Assembly (NCBI GenBank): GCA_902596745.1
Contig: CACJUZ010000001.1
Coordinates: forward strand, 186,001-250,000
From: an uncultured Pelagibacteraceae bacterium
Lineage (GTDB): Bacteria > Pseudomonadota > Alphaproteobacteria > Pelagibacterales > Pelagibacteraceae
Direction of reading: 5' to 3'
Length of the DNA: 64,000 nt
Shown: in pieces, positions 9,368-20,181 of the stretch
Layout of the letters: every line of letters begins with the position of its first letter
Position numbering within the stretch: the first letter of the stretch is position 1
Notes under the pieces: generated by a model
What the model saw: the letters and a program-made list of their open reading frames with translations, nothing else
Database searches by the model: none
What the model was told of the DNA's origin: nothing
Translations under genes and position numbers: made by a program

Positions 9368-10669
9368 ATGTCGATTGTTAGAAAAATAAAAAGTAATCAA
9401 AACAATTTTTTTGAAAATGATCTTAAAAATTCAGATAAAGAATTATTTGATTCAATTTCGAAGGAATTTGTTAGACAAAAAAATCATATTGAATTAATTG
9501 CCTCGGAGAATATTGTTTCAAGAGCCGTTCTAGAAGCTCAAGGTTCTGTTCTTACAAACAAATATGCTGAGGGTTATTCTGGAAAAAGATACTATGGTGG
9601 CTGTGAATTTGTAGATATCTCAGAAAATTTAGCTATTGAAAGAGCAAAAAAACTTTTCAATTGTAACTTCGCAAATGTACAACCTCACTCAGGAGCTCAA
9701 GCTAATGGAGCCGTATATTTAGCTTTAATTAAACCAGGTGACACTATATTAGGTATGAGTCTTAATTCTGGAGGACATTTAACTCATGGAGCTAAACCAG
9801 CCCAATCTGGAAAGTGGTTTAATGCCGTTCATTATGATGTAAATAAAGAAACTGGATTAATTGATTATGAGAGTGTTGAAAAATTGGCTTTAGAACATAA
9901 ACCGAAATTAATAATTGCAGGTGGAAGCGCTTACTCAAGAATAATTGATTTTAAAAAATTTAAAGAAATTTGTGAAAAAGTTGATGCTTATTTTCTTGTT
10001 GATATGGCACACTTCTCTGGATTAGTAGCAGGAGGAGCGTATCCTAATCCGCTTGAATATGCGGATGTTGTCACATCAACAACACACAAAGTTTTAAGAG
10101 GACCAAGAGGAGGAATAATTTTAACGAATAATGAAACTCTTTATAAAAAATTTAATAGTGCCGTTTTCCCAGGGCTTCAAGGTGGACCACTAATGCATGT
10201 TGTAGCTGCTAAGGCGGTTTGTTTTAAAGAGGCTTTAAGTGATGAATTTAAAAAATATACATCAGATGTAATCTCTAACGCAAAAGTTTTAAGTGAAACA
10301 CTTGTAAGAAATAATTTTAAAATATTTTCAGGGGGAACTGACACTCATTTAATGTTAGTTGATTTGAGACCATATGGTGTGACAGGAAAAAATGCTGAAG
10401 AAAGTTTAGGAAGGGCAAACATAACTTGTAACAAAAATGGAATACCGTTTGATACTGAAAGTCCAATGATAACTTCAGGCATACGTTTGGGTACTCCTGC
10501 AGCAACTACTAGAGGGTTTAAAGATCGTGAATTTAAATTGGTTGGTAATTTAATTACTAAAGTAATAAAAGGTCTTTCAGAAAATCCGGATAATAACACA
10601 AAAATTGAAAAAGAAGTTCAAAAAGAGGTTGTTGATCTCTGTTCAGATTTCCCTATATATAGTGGTTAA
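9368..10669 (+). CDS. glyA: Serine hydroxymethyltransferase
   Basis: [49 protein letters not shown]. Confidence 0.98.
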   Translation: MSIVRKIKSNQNNFFENDLKNSDKELFDSISKEFVRQKNHIELIASENIVSRAVLEAQGSVLTNKYAEGYSGKRYYGGCEFVDISENLAIERAKKLFNCNFANVQPHSGAQANGAVYLALIKPGDTILGMSLNSGGHLTHGAKPAQSGKWFNAVHYDVNKETGLIDYESVEKLALEHKPKLIIAGGSAYSRIIDFKKFKEICEKVDAYFLVDMAHFSGLVAGGAYPNPLEYADVVTSTTHKVLRGPRGGIILTNNETLYKKFNSAVFPGLQGGPLMHVVAAKAVCFKEALSDEFKKYTSDVISNAKVLSETLVRNNFKIFSGGTDTHLMLVDLRPYGVTGKNAEESLGRANITCNKNGIPFDTESPMITSGIRLGTPAATTRGFKDREFKLVGNLITKVIKGLSENPDNNTKIEKEVQKEVVDLCSDFPIYSG

Positions 10670-10681
10670 AAAAAATATTCT

Positions 10682-11149
10682 ATGATTTGTCCTTTTTGTA
10701 GAGAAAAAGATACTTCTGTTGTGGATTCGAGACCCACAGAGGATGGAACGGCAATACGAAGAAGAAGAGTTTGTACTTGCGGAGGTGGACAACGTTTTAC
10801 TACTTTTGAAAGAGTACAATTTAGAGAGTTAACGGTAATTAAAAAAAACGGTAGAAGATCACCTTTCGATAGAGAAAAACTTGCTAAATCACTTTTTACA
10901 GCTTTAAAAAAAAGACCAATTGATTCAGACACCACTGAAAAAATTGTTTCTAAAATAGCTAGAGAACTGGAGGAGATGGGTCAATCAGAAGTTCAATCGA
11001 GTGTAATTGGAAAGAAAGTAATGGAAGAGCTCAAAGAGCTAGATAAAATTGCCTATATAAGGTTTGCCTCAGTATACACAAATTTTAAAGAAATTGGTGA
11101 ATTTGGTGAATATATTGACGAGTTACATGGCAAACCTAAAAAGAAATAA
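10682..11149 (+). CDS. nrdR: Transcriptional repressor NrdR (variant zinc ribbon)
   Basis: [31 protein letters not shown]...[30 protein letters not shown] plus ATP-cone. Confidence 0.95.
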   Translation: MICPFCREKDTSVVDSRPTEDGTAIRRRRVCTCGGGQRFTTFERVQFRELTVIKKNGRRSPFDREKLAKSLFTALKKRPIDSDTTEKIVSKIARELEEMGQSEVQSSVIGKKVMEELKELDKIAYIRFASVYTNFKEIGEFGEYIDELHGKPKKK

Positions 11150-12224
11150 ACTTAATATTAAACATATAAATAATTTATCTTTAGCTTTCGAGTTGGCAAA
11201 AATAAATCTAGGTTCAACAAGAGAAAATCCATCAGTAGGATGTGTCGTTGAAAAAAAAGGGAGTATTATATCAAGTGGATATACATCAGTTAATGGTAGA
11301 CCTCATGCTGAATTTAATGCATTAAACAAAGATATTAATTTCAAAGACTCTAACATTTATATAACATTGGAGCCTTGTTCACATTATGGTAAAACCCCTC
11401 CTTGTACAAATTTAATTAAAAACAAGGGAATAAAAAAAGTTTTTTATTCAATTGATGATTTTGACAAAAGAAGTGCAAATAAGTCAAAAAAAATATTTTC
11501 CAATAAAAAAATACTTACTCATAGATTATTACAAAAAAAAAGAGGATTAAAATTTTATGAAAGCTATTATAAGTTTAAAAGCAAAAAACTTCCTATAATA
11601 GATGTCAAATTAGCTATTTCAAAGGATTATTATACTAAAAATAAAAAAAATAAATGGATCACAAATTATAGATCCAGAAAACTAACACATTTATTAAGAA
11701 CCAAGTATAATGCTTTGGTATCTACATCAAAAAGTATAAATGAAGATAATTCACTTTTAAACTGCAGAATTAATGGTTTAAAAAACAAATCACCAGATTT
11801 AATAATAATTGATAGAAAACTAAAAATAAAAAAAAACTTAAAAATATTTAAAATAAAATCTAAAAGGAAAATAATTTTATACACAACAAATAATAATAAA
11901 AAAAAGATTAGATGGTTAAAGAATAATAAAGTTAAAATTATTTTAATCGATAAAATGAATTCTAAAAAAGACTATATAAACCTATTTAAGTCTTTTTTAA
12001 AATTAGGATTTTCAAGAATATTTGTAGAGTCGGGGCTTACATTTGTTAATTTTTTACTTAAAAATAAATTTATTAGTAACATTTATCTTTTTAAAACAAA
12101 TACTAAATTATCTAAAAATGGTTTTAATTACTCTAGCAATAAATTACTAAAAAAGATAAAATTAAAAAATAAACTAAATGTTTTTTTAAATTCAGATAAT
12201 GTTTACTGTGAAAGGTTAAATTAA
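11127..12224 (+). CDS. ribD: Riboflavin biosynthesis deaminase/reductase RibD (internal Met at 11127 preferred over the ORF-track start 11064)
   Basis: [37 protein letters not shown] zinc-deaminase motifs; followed by ribE/ribB/ribH. Confidence 0.93.
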   Translation: MANLKRNKLNIKHINNLSLAFELAKINLGSTRENPSVGCVVEKKGSIISSGYTSVNGRPHAEFNALNKDINFKDSNIYITLEPCSHYGKTPPCTNLIKNKGIKKVFYSIDDFDKRSANKSKKIFSNKKILTHRLLQKKRGLKFYESYYKFKSKKLPIIDVKLAISKDYYTKNKKNKWITNYRSRKLTHLLRTKYNALVSTSKSINEDNSLLNCRINGLKNKSPDLIIIDRKLKIKKNLKIFKIKSKRKIILYTTNNNKKKIRWLKNNKVKIILIDKMNSKKDYINLFKSFLKLGFSRIFVESGLTFVNFLLKNKFISNIYLFKTNTKLSKNGFNYSSNKLLKKIKLKNKLNVFLNSDNVYCERLN

Positions 12225-12808
12225 TGTTTAATGGAATAATAAGAAATACGGGTATTATCAAATACATAAGAAAAAGTAAAAATAGTATTGATCTCACGCT
12301 ACAATCAAAAATTAAAATTAAAAAAAATATGTTAGGCTCCTCAATTTCTTGCGATGGTGTATGTTTAACCTTAACATCAATAAAAAAAAATTTATTTACT
12401 TTTTACCTGTCTAAAGAAACAATCAATAGATCTAACTTTTCAAAGGCATTTATTGGTAAAGTTATTAATTTGGAGAAATCTTTAAAATATGGTGATGAAA
12501 TTTCAGGACACTACACTCAGGGTCATGTTGATACAGTTGGGGAGATAAAAAATATAAAGATCGTAGATAAAACTTGGATAATTGAAATTTTCATACCAAA
12601 ACAATTTAATAAGTATATAGTTGAAAAAGCATCAATTCATATTAATGGTGTATCTTTAACTATTTCTAAAAAACTAAAAAAAAATTTTGAAATTAATATT
12701 ATTCCTCACACTTTAAAATTAACAAATTTGAAAGATTTGAAAATAAAAGATTTAGTAAATATTGAATTTGATATATTTGGCAAATATATTTATGAAATTA
12801 ATAACTAA
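12224..12808 (+). CDS. ribE: Riboflavin synthase alpha chain
   Basis: [50 protein letters not shown] duplicated lumazine-binding repeats. Confidence 0.94.
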   Translation: MFNGIIRNTGIIKYIRKSKNSIDLTLQSKIKIKKNMLGSSISCDGVCLTLTSIKKNLFTFYLSKETINRSNFSKAFIGKVINLEKSLKYGDEISGHYTQGHVDTVGEIKNIKIVDKTWIIEIFIPKQFNKYIVEKASIHINGVSLTISKKLKKNFEINIIPHTLKLTNLKDLKIKDLVNIEFDIFGKYIYEINN

Positions 12809-13878
12809 TGAGTAAAAATCATTTATCACCTATAAAAGATATTCTTAAAGATGCTAAAAAGGGAAAAATGTTTATCTTAGTCGATGACAAAGATAGAGAA
12901 AATGAGGGAGATTTAATAATACCGGGCTCTAAATGTAACTCAAAAAATATTAATTTTATGGCCACCCATGGAAGAGGTTTAATTTGTTTAGCTTTAACTA
13001 AAAAAAAAGTTGAAGAGTTAAACTTGCCTCTCATGTCATCTCTTAACAAAGCAAGAATGCAGACTGCTTTTACTATATCTATAGAAGCGAAGAGGGGCAT
13101 AACCACGGGTATCTCGGCTTTTGATAGAGCAAAAACAATTAAAACTGCTATCAGTAAAAAATCTCGTAAAAAAGATATAGTATCCCCAGGACATGTTTTC
13201 CCCTTAATATCAAGATCAGGAGGTGTTCTCGAGAGAGCTGGTCATACGGAAGCTTCAGTTGATATTTCTAAATTAGCAAAACTCAACCCCAGTGCAGTTA
13301 TTTGTGAAGTTATGAATCAAGATGGAAGAATGGCTAGACTTAAAGATTTAAGAAATTTTTCAAAAAAACATAAACTTAAAATAGCAAGTATAGAAGATTT
13401 AATTTCTTTTAGATTAAAAAATGAAAGATTAATTAAAGATATAAGCACCAAAATTATTCATTTTAAGAATCAAAAATATGAGCTTATGACTTATAAAAAC
13501 TTAGTAGATAATTCTTTTAGTTTTGTAATTAAAAAAGGAAGTTTTGCAAAAAAAAGATCTGTAAGAGTCCGTGTATTATCTAAAACAATGAAGAATTATA
13601 ATTTTGGAATAAAAAACAAGAAAATTTTAAAATCATTAAACTACTTGTCAAAATTTAATGAGTTTGCATTAATTATAATCAAAGATAAAAAATCACTTCA
13701 ACAAAAGATTTTTGAAGAAACAAAAAATAATAATATACTAAGATATTACGGTATCGGAGCACAAATAATTAAAGATTTAAATATAAGAAATATGATATTA
13801 GTATCAAGATCAAAAAAAAAGATTATAGGTCTTGAAGGTTTTGGTATTAAAATTATGAAACAAGAAATTATAAAATGA
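12808..13878 (+). CDS. ribB: 3,4-dihydroxy-2-butanone 4-phosphate synthase with a degenerate GTP cyclohydrolase II-like C-terminal domain (RibBX-type)
   Basis: DDKDRENEGDLIIPG, FMATHGRGLICLAL, GHTEASVDI for RibB; the C-terminal half lacks the Cys-rich zinc motif expected of RibA. Confidence 0.9.
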   Translation: MSKNHLSPIKDILKDAKKGKMFILVDDKDRENEGDLIIPGSKCNSKNINFMATHGRGLICLALTKKKVEELNLPLMSSLNKARMQTAFTISIEAKRGITTGISAFDRAKTIKTAISKKSRKKDIVSPGHVFPLISRSGGVLERAGHTEASVDISKLAKLNPSAVICEVMNQDGRMARLKDLRNFSKKHKLKIASIEDLISFRLKNERLIKDISTKIIHFKNQKYELMTYKNLVDNSFSFVIKKGSFAKKRSVRVRVLSKTMKNYNFGIKNKKILKSLNYLSKFNEFALIIIKDKKSLQQKIFEETKNNNILRYYGIGAQIIKDLNIRNMILVSRSKKKIIGLEGFGIKIMKQEIIK

Positions 13879-14270
13879 AAAAAAAAATACTTATTGTAGC
13901 CTCTAATTACTACAAAGATATTACAAGAAATCTTATAGAAGGATCTCTAAAGACTCTCCGAATTAAGAAAGAAGATATCAATATAATAAAGGTTCCTGGT
14001 ACTTTTGAAATACCTGTTGTTGTATCAAAAAATTTAAAAAAATATAATGGTTTTGTAGTTTTAGGATGTGTTATTAAAGGTGAAACACCTCATTTTGACT
14101 TTATATGTAACTCAACTTTTATATCACTATTAAATTTATCAACTAACTCCAAAAAACCAGTAGGCAATGGTATTATTACTGCACTTAATATGAAACAAGC
14201 AAAAAAAAGATCTTTATTTAAGGGGAAAGAAGCAGCTAATGCAGTCTTAGAAATTTTAAAAAATGGTTAA
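13875..14270 (+). CDS. ribH: 6,7-dimethyl-8-ribityllumazine synthase
   Basis: KVPGTFEIPVV, GFVVLGCVIKGETPHFDFI, PVGNGIITALN. Confidence 0.93.
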   Translation: MKKKILIVASNYYKDITRNLIEGSLKTLRIKKEDINIIKVPGTFEIPVVVSKNLKKYNGFVVLGCVIKGETPHFDFICNSTFISLLNLSTNSKKPVGNGIITALNMKQAKKRSLFKGKEAANAVLEILKNG

Positions 14271-14658
14271 TATAAATAATAATTCAACACCCAGAATTAA
14301 AATAATTCAAAAACTTTACTCTAATGCTCTAAATCCTGATGAAAAAATAATTTATAACAAAAGCCAATATAAGAAATTTATCAAAGATGTTACTGAGGGG
14401 ACAATAGAAAGAAAAGAATTAATCGAAGAGACTGTAGAGAAGTTCTTAAAAAAAGATATTGATTTAAAAAAAACTGATAAATTATTAAAAATCTTTATAT
14501 TTGCTGCAGTTTTCGAGCTTTTATATAAGCACAATAATCCTAAAAAGGTAATTATAAGCGAGTACTTAAAAACTTCACATTTTTTTTTAGAAAAGGCTCA
14601 AATTAAATATTTAAATGCAATTTTGGATAAATTGTCAGATTTGATAAGAAAAGATTAA
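14263..14658 (+). CDS. nusB: Transcription antitermination factor NusB
   Basis: Size, position after ribH, and FIFAAVFELLYKHNNPKKVIISEYLKTSHFF...LNAILDKLS. Confidence 0.83.
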   Translation: MVNINNNSTPRIKIIQKLYSNALNPDEKIIYNKSQYKKFIKDVTEGTIERKELIEETVEKFLKKDIDLKKTDKLLKIFIFAAVFELLYKHNNPKKVIISEYLKTSHFFLEKAQIKYLNAILDKLSDLIRKD

Positions 14659-14738
14659 TTTTTATACAATAAGTTGAATATTTAACAAAAGTTTAGCTTG
14701 CGTTTTAATACATATTTTGGCATTTATCATGAAAATAT

Positions 14739-16841
14739 ATGAATTCTGCACTTGAACTTCTCTACTTAATAATATTCTCTGGAATATTAGCTGTTGGTTA
14801 TAGCTATTTATTATCAGGACAAATTTTATCATCTAACCCTGGTAATGAAAAAATGAGAGAAATTGCAGGTGCTATACAAATAGGTGCTAAAGCTTATCTT
14901 AACAGACAATACAAAACAATAGCAATTGTAGGTTTAATCGTTTTAGTAATTGTTACTTATTTTTTTAATATTTTAGTAGGTGTAGGATATTTTATTGGAG
15001 CCGCATTATCAGGAGTGGCAGGTTATGTTGGTATGCTCATATCAGTGCAAGCAAATGTTAGAACGGCTGAAGCATCAAGAAAAAGTTTACAATCAGGTTT
15101 GAGCATTGCATTTAAATCAGGAGCAATTACTGGTTTATTAGTTGCCGGTTTAGCTCTTTTATCAATTGCAATTTACTATTTAATCCTAATCAACTTAAAT
15201 ACAGACAGTAGAGACATAATAAACGCTTTAGTCGCTTTAGGATTTGGAGCTTCATTAATTTCGATATTTGCTAGATTAGGTGGAGGTATTTTTACTAAAG
15301 GCGCTGATGTAGGAGCAGATTTAGTTGGAAAAGTTGAAGCTGGAATACCAGAAGATGACCCACGTAATCCTGCAGTAATAGCTGACAATGTTGGAGATAA
15401 TGTAGGTGATTGCGCAGGTATGGCAGCAGATTTGTTTGAAACTTACGCAGTTACTATAGTAGCAACTATGGTGTTAGCTTCTATATTCTTTCCTAACTCT
15501 GCTAACATGATGGTTTATCCTTTAGCTATAGGAGGATCTTGTATAATAACTTCAATAATTGGAACTTGGTTTGTTAAGCTTGGTAAAAGCAAAAACATCA
15601 TGGGAGCTTTATATAAAGGATTTATAGCAACAGCAATTTTATCTTTATTAATATTATATCCATTAACTAATGCCACATTAGGTTTAAGTGAAAATTATTC
15701 ATATTCGAATATTTCTTTTTCAGGATTTGATTTATATATTTGTGCCGTTATAGGGCTGATCATTACAGGATTAATTATTTGGATTACAGAATATTATACT
15801 GGAACAAATTTTAGACCGGTTAAAAGTGTTGCTCAATCATCTACAACAGGACATGGAACAAATGTTATACAAGGATTAGCTATTTCAATGGAAGCTACAG
15901 CTGTTCCAGCTTTAATTATAGTTATAGGAATCATTAGCACATATAATTTTGCAGGTCTTTTTGGTATCGCAATTGCAGTTACGTCGATGCTGGCTTTAAC
16001 AGGTATGGTTGTAGCTTTGGATGCTTATGGCCCAGTGACTGACAATGCTGGAGGAATAGCAGAAATGTCAAAACTTCCAAAAAATGTGAGAAAAACTACT
16101 GATGCATTAGATGCAGTTGGAAATACAACGAAGGCAGTTACCAAAGGCTATGCTATAGGGTCTGCTGGTTTGGGAGCACTAGTTTTATTTGCTGCTTACA
16201 CGGAAGATATTAAATATTATGCGTTGGACAAAACTTCATCTTTATACAAAATGGAAGTAAGTTTTGATTTATCAAACCCATATGTAGTTATCGGTTTACT
16301 TATTGGTGGATTACTGCCTTATTTATTTGGATCAATGGGTATGCAAGCAGTTGGAAGAGCAGGAGGTGCAGTAGTAATCGAAGTAAGGAGACAATTTAAA
16401 AAAATTCCTGGTATAATGAAAGGTAAAAGAAAACCAGATTATGGAAGATTGGTAGACTTACTTACAAAAGCTGCCATAAAAGAAATGATCATTCCATCTC
16501 TTTTACCAGTTTTGTCTCCAATAGTGCTTTATATAATCATTCTACTAATTGCCGGTAAATCAGCCGCGTTAGCATCTTTAGGTGCAATGCTGCTTGGAGT
16601 TATTGTAACGGGTTTATTCGTTGCAATATCGATGACCGCTGGTGGCGGAGCATGGGATAATGCTAAAAAATATATAGAAGATGGAAACTTTGGGGGAAAA
16701 GGCTCGGAAGCCCATAAGGCTGCAGTTACTGGTGATACAGTTGGAGATCCTTATAAAGATACAGCTGGCCCAGCTGTAAATCCAATGATTAAAATTACAA
16801 ATATTGTAGCTCTTTTATTACTATCAATAATTGCTCACTAA
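14739..16841 (+). CDS. hppA: Membrane proton-translocating pyrophosphatase, K+-independent type predicted
   Basis: [66 protein letters not shown] (Lys at the position associated with K+ independence). Confidence 0.97.
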   Translation: MNSALELLYLIIFSGILAVGYSYLLSGQILSSNPGNEKMREIAGAIQIGAKAYLNRQYKTIAIVGLIVLVIVTYFFNILVGVGYFIGAALSGVAGYVGMLISVQANVRTAEASRKSLQSGLSIAFKSGAITGLLVAGLALLSIAIYYLILINLNTDSRDIINALVALGFGASLISIFARLGGGIFTKGADVGADLVGKVEAGIPEDDPRNPAVIADNVGDNVGDCAGMAADLFETYAVTIVATMVLASIFFPNSANMMVYPLAIGGSCIITSIIGTWFVKLGKSKNIMGALYKGFIATAILSLLILYPLTNATLGLSENYSYSNISFSGFDLYICAVIGLIITGLIIWITEYYTGTNFRPVKSVAQSSTTGHGTNVIQGLAISMEATAVPALIIVIGIISTYNFAGLFGIAIAVTSMLALTGMVVALDAYGPVTDNAGGIAEMSKLPKNVRKTTDALDAVGNTTKAVTKGYAIGSAGLGALVLFAAYTEDIKYYALDKTSSLYKMEVSFDLSNPYVVIGLLIGGLLPYLFGSMGMQAVGRAGGAVVIEVRRQFKKIPGIMKGKRKPDYGRLVDLLTKAAIKEMIIPSLLPVLSPIVLYIIILLIAGKSAALASLGAMLLGVIVTGLFVAISMTAGGGAWDNAKKYIEDGNFGGKGSEAHKAAVTGDTVGDPYKDTAGPAVNPMIKITNIVALLLLSIIAH

Positions 16842-17314
16842 AATTTTCTTTTACCATACATTTTTTGTCTCACGCTCTGTAAAAATGATGTTACAAAGCT
16901 TTGTTTTGAAACAGGATTTTCAGTTTTCATTTCAGAATATTTTATTTTTTTCATATCTTCTTTGCTATAAAACTCTTTTTGAATAACAATTCCATATTTG
17001 TCAAAATTTAAAACTAAAACGTTATTTTCTAATAAATCCATTTCACCGAAATTTACAATAGAACCTCCAGACAGTTTCCTATCAAAATAGAACCAAAGAT
17101 TCTCATCTGTGATAGACTTTGTGTGCGGATTGCCTAAAACCTCGATTACATCATTTTTGTTCGATTTTTTTAGGTATATTTTCTCAGATCTATTCTCAAG
17201 AAAATTAATGCCGTGACCTTTTATAGGCTCTTTTAATTGGCAACTAGATAATATAGTTATTGAAATGAATAATATTAATTTTTTAAAATGTTCAACTTTA
17301 AGTATAAAAAGCAT
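16838..17314 (-). CDS. bamE: Outer membrane lipoprotein, SmpA/BamE family
   Basis: Lipobox-like [38 protein letters not shown] matches the BamE fold pattern. Confidence 0.8.
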   Translation of the reverse strand: MLFILKVEHFKKLILFISITILSSCQLKEPIKGHGINFLENRSEKIYLKKSNKNDVIEVLGNPHTKSITDENLWFYFDRKLSGGSIVNFGEMDLLENNVLVLNFDKYGIVIQKEFYSKEDMKKIKYSEMKTENPVSKQSFVTSFLQSVRQKMYGKRKF

Positions 17315-17785
17315 AATTTAATTTATAATAATTTAGTAAAATTATCACGAAATATTTATTTTTACAAAGATTTAAAATTAGAAGATAAACTTGAAAATAG
17401 AATTATCATAATTTTTAGCCATTTAGCTGTAATATTAAATTGTTTAAAAATTAATAAAATGAATAAGGATTTATCCCAAGAACTATATGATAATATTTTC
17501 TTTAATATTGAAAATAATTTAAGAGAAATTGGTCATGGTGATGTAACAGTAAATAAGAAAATGAAAAATTTTAATCAAATTTTTCACCACTTGCTAGTTA
17601 AATTAATTGATGAAAAAAAACAAAATAAAATTAAAATTGACGAAATGATGAAGTTTTTATTTATAGATAAAAAAAGTGACGAAATTCCAACAAAACTTAA
17701 TGATTATTTTAATGAATATTATAATTTTTGTTTTGATATTATTAACAAAAATATGATAAAAGAACTTGTTAATTTTAAATATTAG
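17288..17785 (+). CDS. Ubiquinol-cytochrome c chaperone (CBP3/UQCC1-like)
   Basis: LAVILNCLKINKMNKDLSQELYDNIFFNIENNLREIGHGDVTVNKKMKNFNQIFHH matches the family core. Confidence 0.75.
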   Translation: MFNFKYKKHNLIYNNLVKLSRNIYFYKDLKLEDKLENRIIIIFSHLAVILNCLKINKMNKDLSQELYDNIFFNIENNLREIGHGDVTVNKKMKNFNQIFHHLLVKLIDEKKQNKIKIDEMMKFLFIDKKSDEIPTKLNDYFNEYYNFCFDIINKNMIKELVNFKY

Positions 17786-17787
17786 TT

Positions 17788-17961
17788 ATGGCAGTACCCA
17801 AAAGAAAAACAACAGTTTCCAAAAGAAACAAAAGACGTTCTCATCACAGGATATCTAATGTGAATGTAATAGAGGACAAAAAAACCGGTGAATATAGAAT
17901 CTCTCATCATATTGACTTAAAAACTGGTTTTTATAATGGAAAAAAAATTCTAGATATTTAA
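17788..17961 (+). CDS. rpmF: 50S ribosomal protein L32 (57 aa; below ORF-track cutoff)
   Basis: Read directly: MAVPKRKTTVSKRNKRRSHHRISNVNVIEDKKTGEYRISHHIDLKTGFYNGKKILDI*; followed by plsX. Confidence 0.95.
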   Translation: MAVPKRKTTVSKRNKRRSHHRISNVNVIEDKKTGEYRISHHIDLKTGFYNGKKILDI

Positions 17962-17968
17962 TTTAGAA

Positions 17969-19009
17969 ATGGACAAAAAAATATGTATTGCAATTGATGC
18001 AATGGGCGGAGAAAACGCACCAATTAAAAATATTGAAGGAATAAATTATTTTTGCAAAAATCATAATGGTCATAAAGATTTTTTTTTTAATATATTTGGA
18101 GATGAGAAAAAAATTAAAAATGAATTAACTAAATACAACATCTCAGAAAATTATTATAAAATATTGCACACAGAGTCCGTTGTATCTGATAATGAAACGC
18201 CACTTACTGCTGTAAAAACTTCAAAGAATAGCAGCATGTGGAACAGTGTTTACTCTCAGGTAAAATCTGAAAGTGACATCTCTCTTTCAGCTGGTAATAC
18301 TGGAGTATTATTAGTTATTTCAAGAATGATATTAAAAACCATAAATGGTGTAAGTAAACCAGCTTTAGCAGGATTATGGCCTAATTATAAGGGGATGAAC
18401 ATTGTCCTTGATCTTGGCGCCAATATTGAGTGTGATGAAAAAAATCTTATTGAATTTTCAGAAATGGGTGCAGCATTACATAAATCACTTTTTCCAAGTG
18501 AAAAAACTAAAGTAGCTTTATTAAATGTTGGTTCAGAGGAAATTAAAGGCACAGAAATATTAAAAAAAGCACACACAAAATTGAAAGAAATAAGTAAAAA
18601 TGAAGATTTTGAATTCAATGGGTATATTGAAGGAAATAAAATTCCTGAGGGAAATAGTAACGTAATAATAACAGATGGTTTTACTGGAAATATAGCTTTA
18701 AAAACTGCTGAAGGTACAGCTAAATTCATTACTGACAATCTTAAAATTTCGTTAAAAGAAAATATTTTATCAAAGTTTTCAATAATTTTTTCTTATTTTA
18801 GTTTAAAAAAATTTAAAGAAAAGTTAGACCCAAGAAAGTTTAACGGAGCAATTTTTTTAGGTTTAAACGGTCCGGTAGTAAAAAGCCATGGCTCGACTGA
18901 TTCAATTGGATTTTATCATTCTATCAATTTATGCTACAATATTGTCAAAGGTAATTTGATGAGTCAAATTAAAGATAATTTAAGTCACCTAAATGACGAT
19001 AAAATTTAA
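17969..19009 (+). CDS. plsX: Phosphate acyltransferase PlsX
   Basis: IAIDAMGGENAP, SAGNTGVLL, NVIITDGFTGNIALKTAEG. Confidence 0.94.
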   Translation: MDKKICIAIDAMGGENAPIKNIEGINYFCKNHNGHKDFFFNIFGDEKKIKNELTKYNISENYYKILHTESVVSDNETPLTAVKTSKNSSMWNSVYSQVKSESDISLSAGNTGVLLVISRMILKTINGVSKPALAGLWPNYKGMNIVLDLGANIECDEKNLIEFSEMGAALHKSLFPSEKTKVALLNVGSEEIKGTEILKKAHTKLKEISKNEDFEFNGYIEGNKIPEGNSNVIITDGFTGNIALKTAEGTAKFITDNLKISLKENILSKFSIIFSYFSLKKFKEKLDPRKFNGAIFLGLNGPVVKSHGSTDSIGFYHSINLCYNIVKGNLMSQIKDNLSHLNDDKI

Positions 19010-19289
19010 AAAAAATTTATCAAAAAAAGAGATAGCACAAAATATCAAATCTACTATTGGTTTTTCTAAAAAAGATATTCAGGAAATATCGGATAATATA
19101 ATCCAAAACATAATAGAAATTCTAATTGATAAAAAAAAAATTAATATAAAAAATTTTGGATCTTTTAAAATTACTTATAAAAAAGAAAGAGAGGGTAGAA
19201 ATCCTAAAACAAAAGAAAAATTTAGTATTAGCCCTAGAAATGCAGTAAAATTTAAGGTTTCCAGTTTTTTAAAAAATAAGTTTAATTAA
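18993..19289 (+). CDS. ihfA: Integration host factor alpha-like HU/IHF protein
   Basis: KINIKNFGSFKITYKKEREGRNPKTKEKFSISPRNAVKFKVS. Confidence 0.9.
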   Translation: MTIKFKKNLSKKEIAQNIKSTIGFSKKDIQEISDNIIQNIIEILIDKKKINIKNFGSFKITYKKEREGRNPKTKEKFSISPRNAVKFKVSSFLKNKFN

Positions 19290-19296
19290 TTATAAT

Positions 19297-19665
19297 ATGA
19301 CTAAAAACTTTTTGGATATATCGGAGCTTTCAAAAGAATTAGACTTAATAAACAAAAAAACTGGTAAACCAGCTAATCATATTCTTAGATTTTGGGAAAA
19401 AGAATTCACTGATATAAGGCCAATAAAGATGAAAGGTAACAGACGTTATTATAACAAAAAACAAATTCTTAAAATTAAATACATTAAATATCTCTTAAAA
19501 GATCAAGGTCTAACAATAAAAGGGGTTAAAAAAATATTAAAGAACAAAAAAAATATTGACGAAACTAATAAAAATCATATAGAAAAAGATTATTTAAAAG
19601 AAAGTATTAAAATTAAATCAAAAAACATTTTAAAAAAAATAAAATATTTAAAAAATTATGGCTAA
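19297..19665 (+). CDS. MerR-family transcriptional regulator
   Basis: HILRFWEKEF...RRYYNKKQILKIKYIKYLLKDQGLTIKGVKKIL. Confidence 0.9.
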   Translation: MTKNFLDISELSKELDLINKKTGKPANHILRFWEKEFTDIRPIKMKGNRRYYNKKQILKIKYIKYLLKDQGLTIKGVKKILKNKKNIDETNKNHIEKDYLKESIKIKSKNILKKIKYLKNYG

Positions 19666-19849
19666 AAAGTCTCATATAAAAGTTAGAATGGTTCCAGAAA
19701 GCAAACCTGATAGTGCATTTATCTATTATGCAAAAAAACCAACAAAAGGCGAAAAAGCGAAAGTAAAACTAAAGATTAAAAAATATAATCCCAATACTAG
19801 AAAACATGAATTTTTTATTGAAAAAAAACTTCCACCACATAGCAAATAG
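19658..19849 (+). CDS. rpmG: 50S ribosomal protein L33-like
   Basis: 63 aa, basic; YYAKKPTKGEKAKVKLKIKKYNPNTRKHEFFIEKKL resembles the L33 signature. Confidence 0.7.
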   Translation: MAKKSHIKVRMVPESKPDSAFIYYAKKPTKGEKAKVKLKIKKYNPNTRKHEFFIEKKLPPHSK

Positions 19850-19851
19850 AA

Positions 19852-20130
19852 TTATTTTTTAAAATTCCTAAATTCATATTTTATATATGCATTGATCATA
19901 GACTTCCATATTTCATTAGTGATTTTTATATCTATTTTTTTTCTTTTAGATTTTATTTTGATGTTTGACAAAATCTTTTTTATTCTCTTTCTATCAATTA
20001 TTTGATTTTTATATTGTTTTGTCAATAAAACTTGATTTACTAAAAGAGTTCTTTTTTTTATTAAGGCTAAAAACTTATCATCAAGTTTATCAAGTTTTTT
20101 TCTTATGTTTAGTAATTTTTTATTTTTCAT
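19852..20130 (-). CDS. Stand-alone chorismate mutase (AroQ type)
   Basis: IRKKLDKLDDKFLALIKKRTLLVNQV...KKIDIKITNEIWKSMINAYIKYE. Confidence 0.8.
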   Translation of the reverse strand: MKNKKLLNIRKKLDKLDDKFLALIKKRTLLVNQVLLTKQYKNQIIDRKRIKKILSNIKIKSKRKKIDIKITNEIWKSMINAYIKYEFRNFKK

Positions 20131-20181
20131 AGCGACATAAAGATTATATGAGATTTCAAAATAAAATTATATATTTATATA

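Noticed and set aside
11064-11126. ORF-track N-terminal extension of RibD
   Set aside because: Lies inside nrdR in another frame; Met at 11127 gives a family-like N-terminus.
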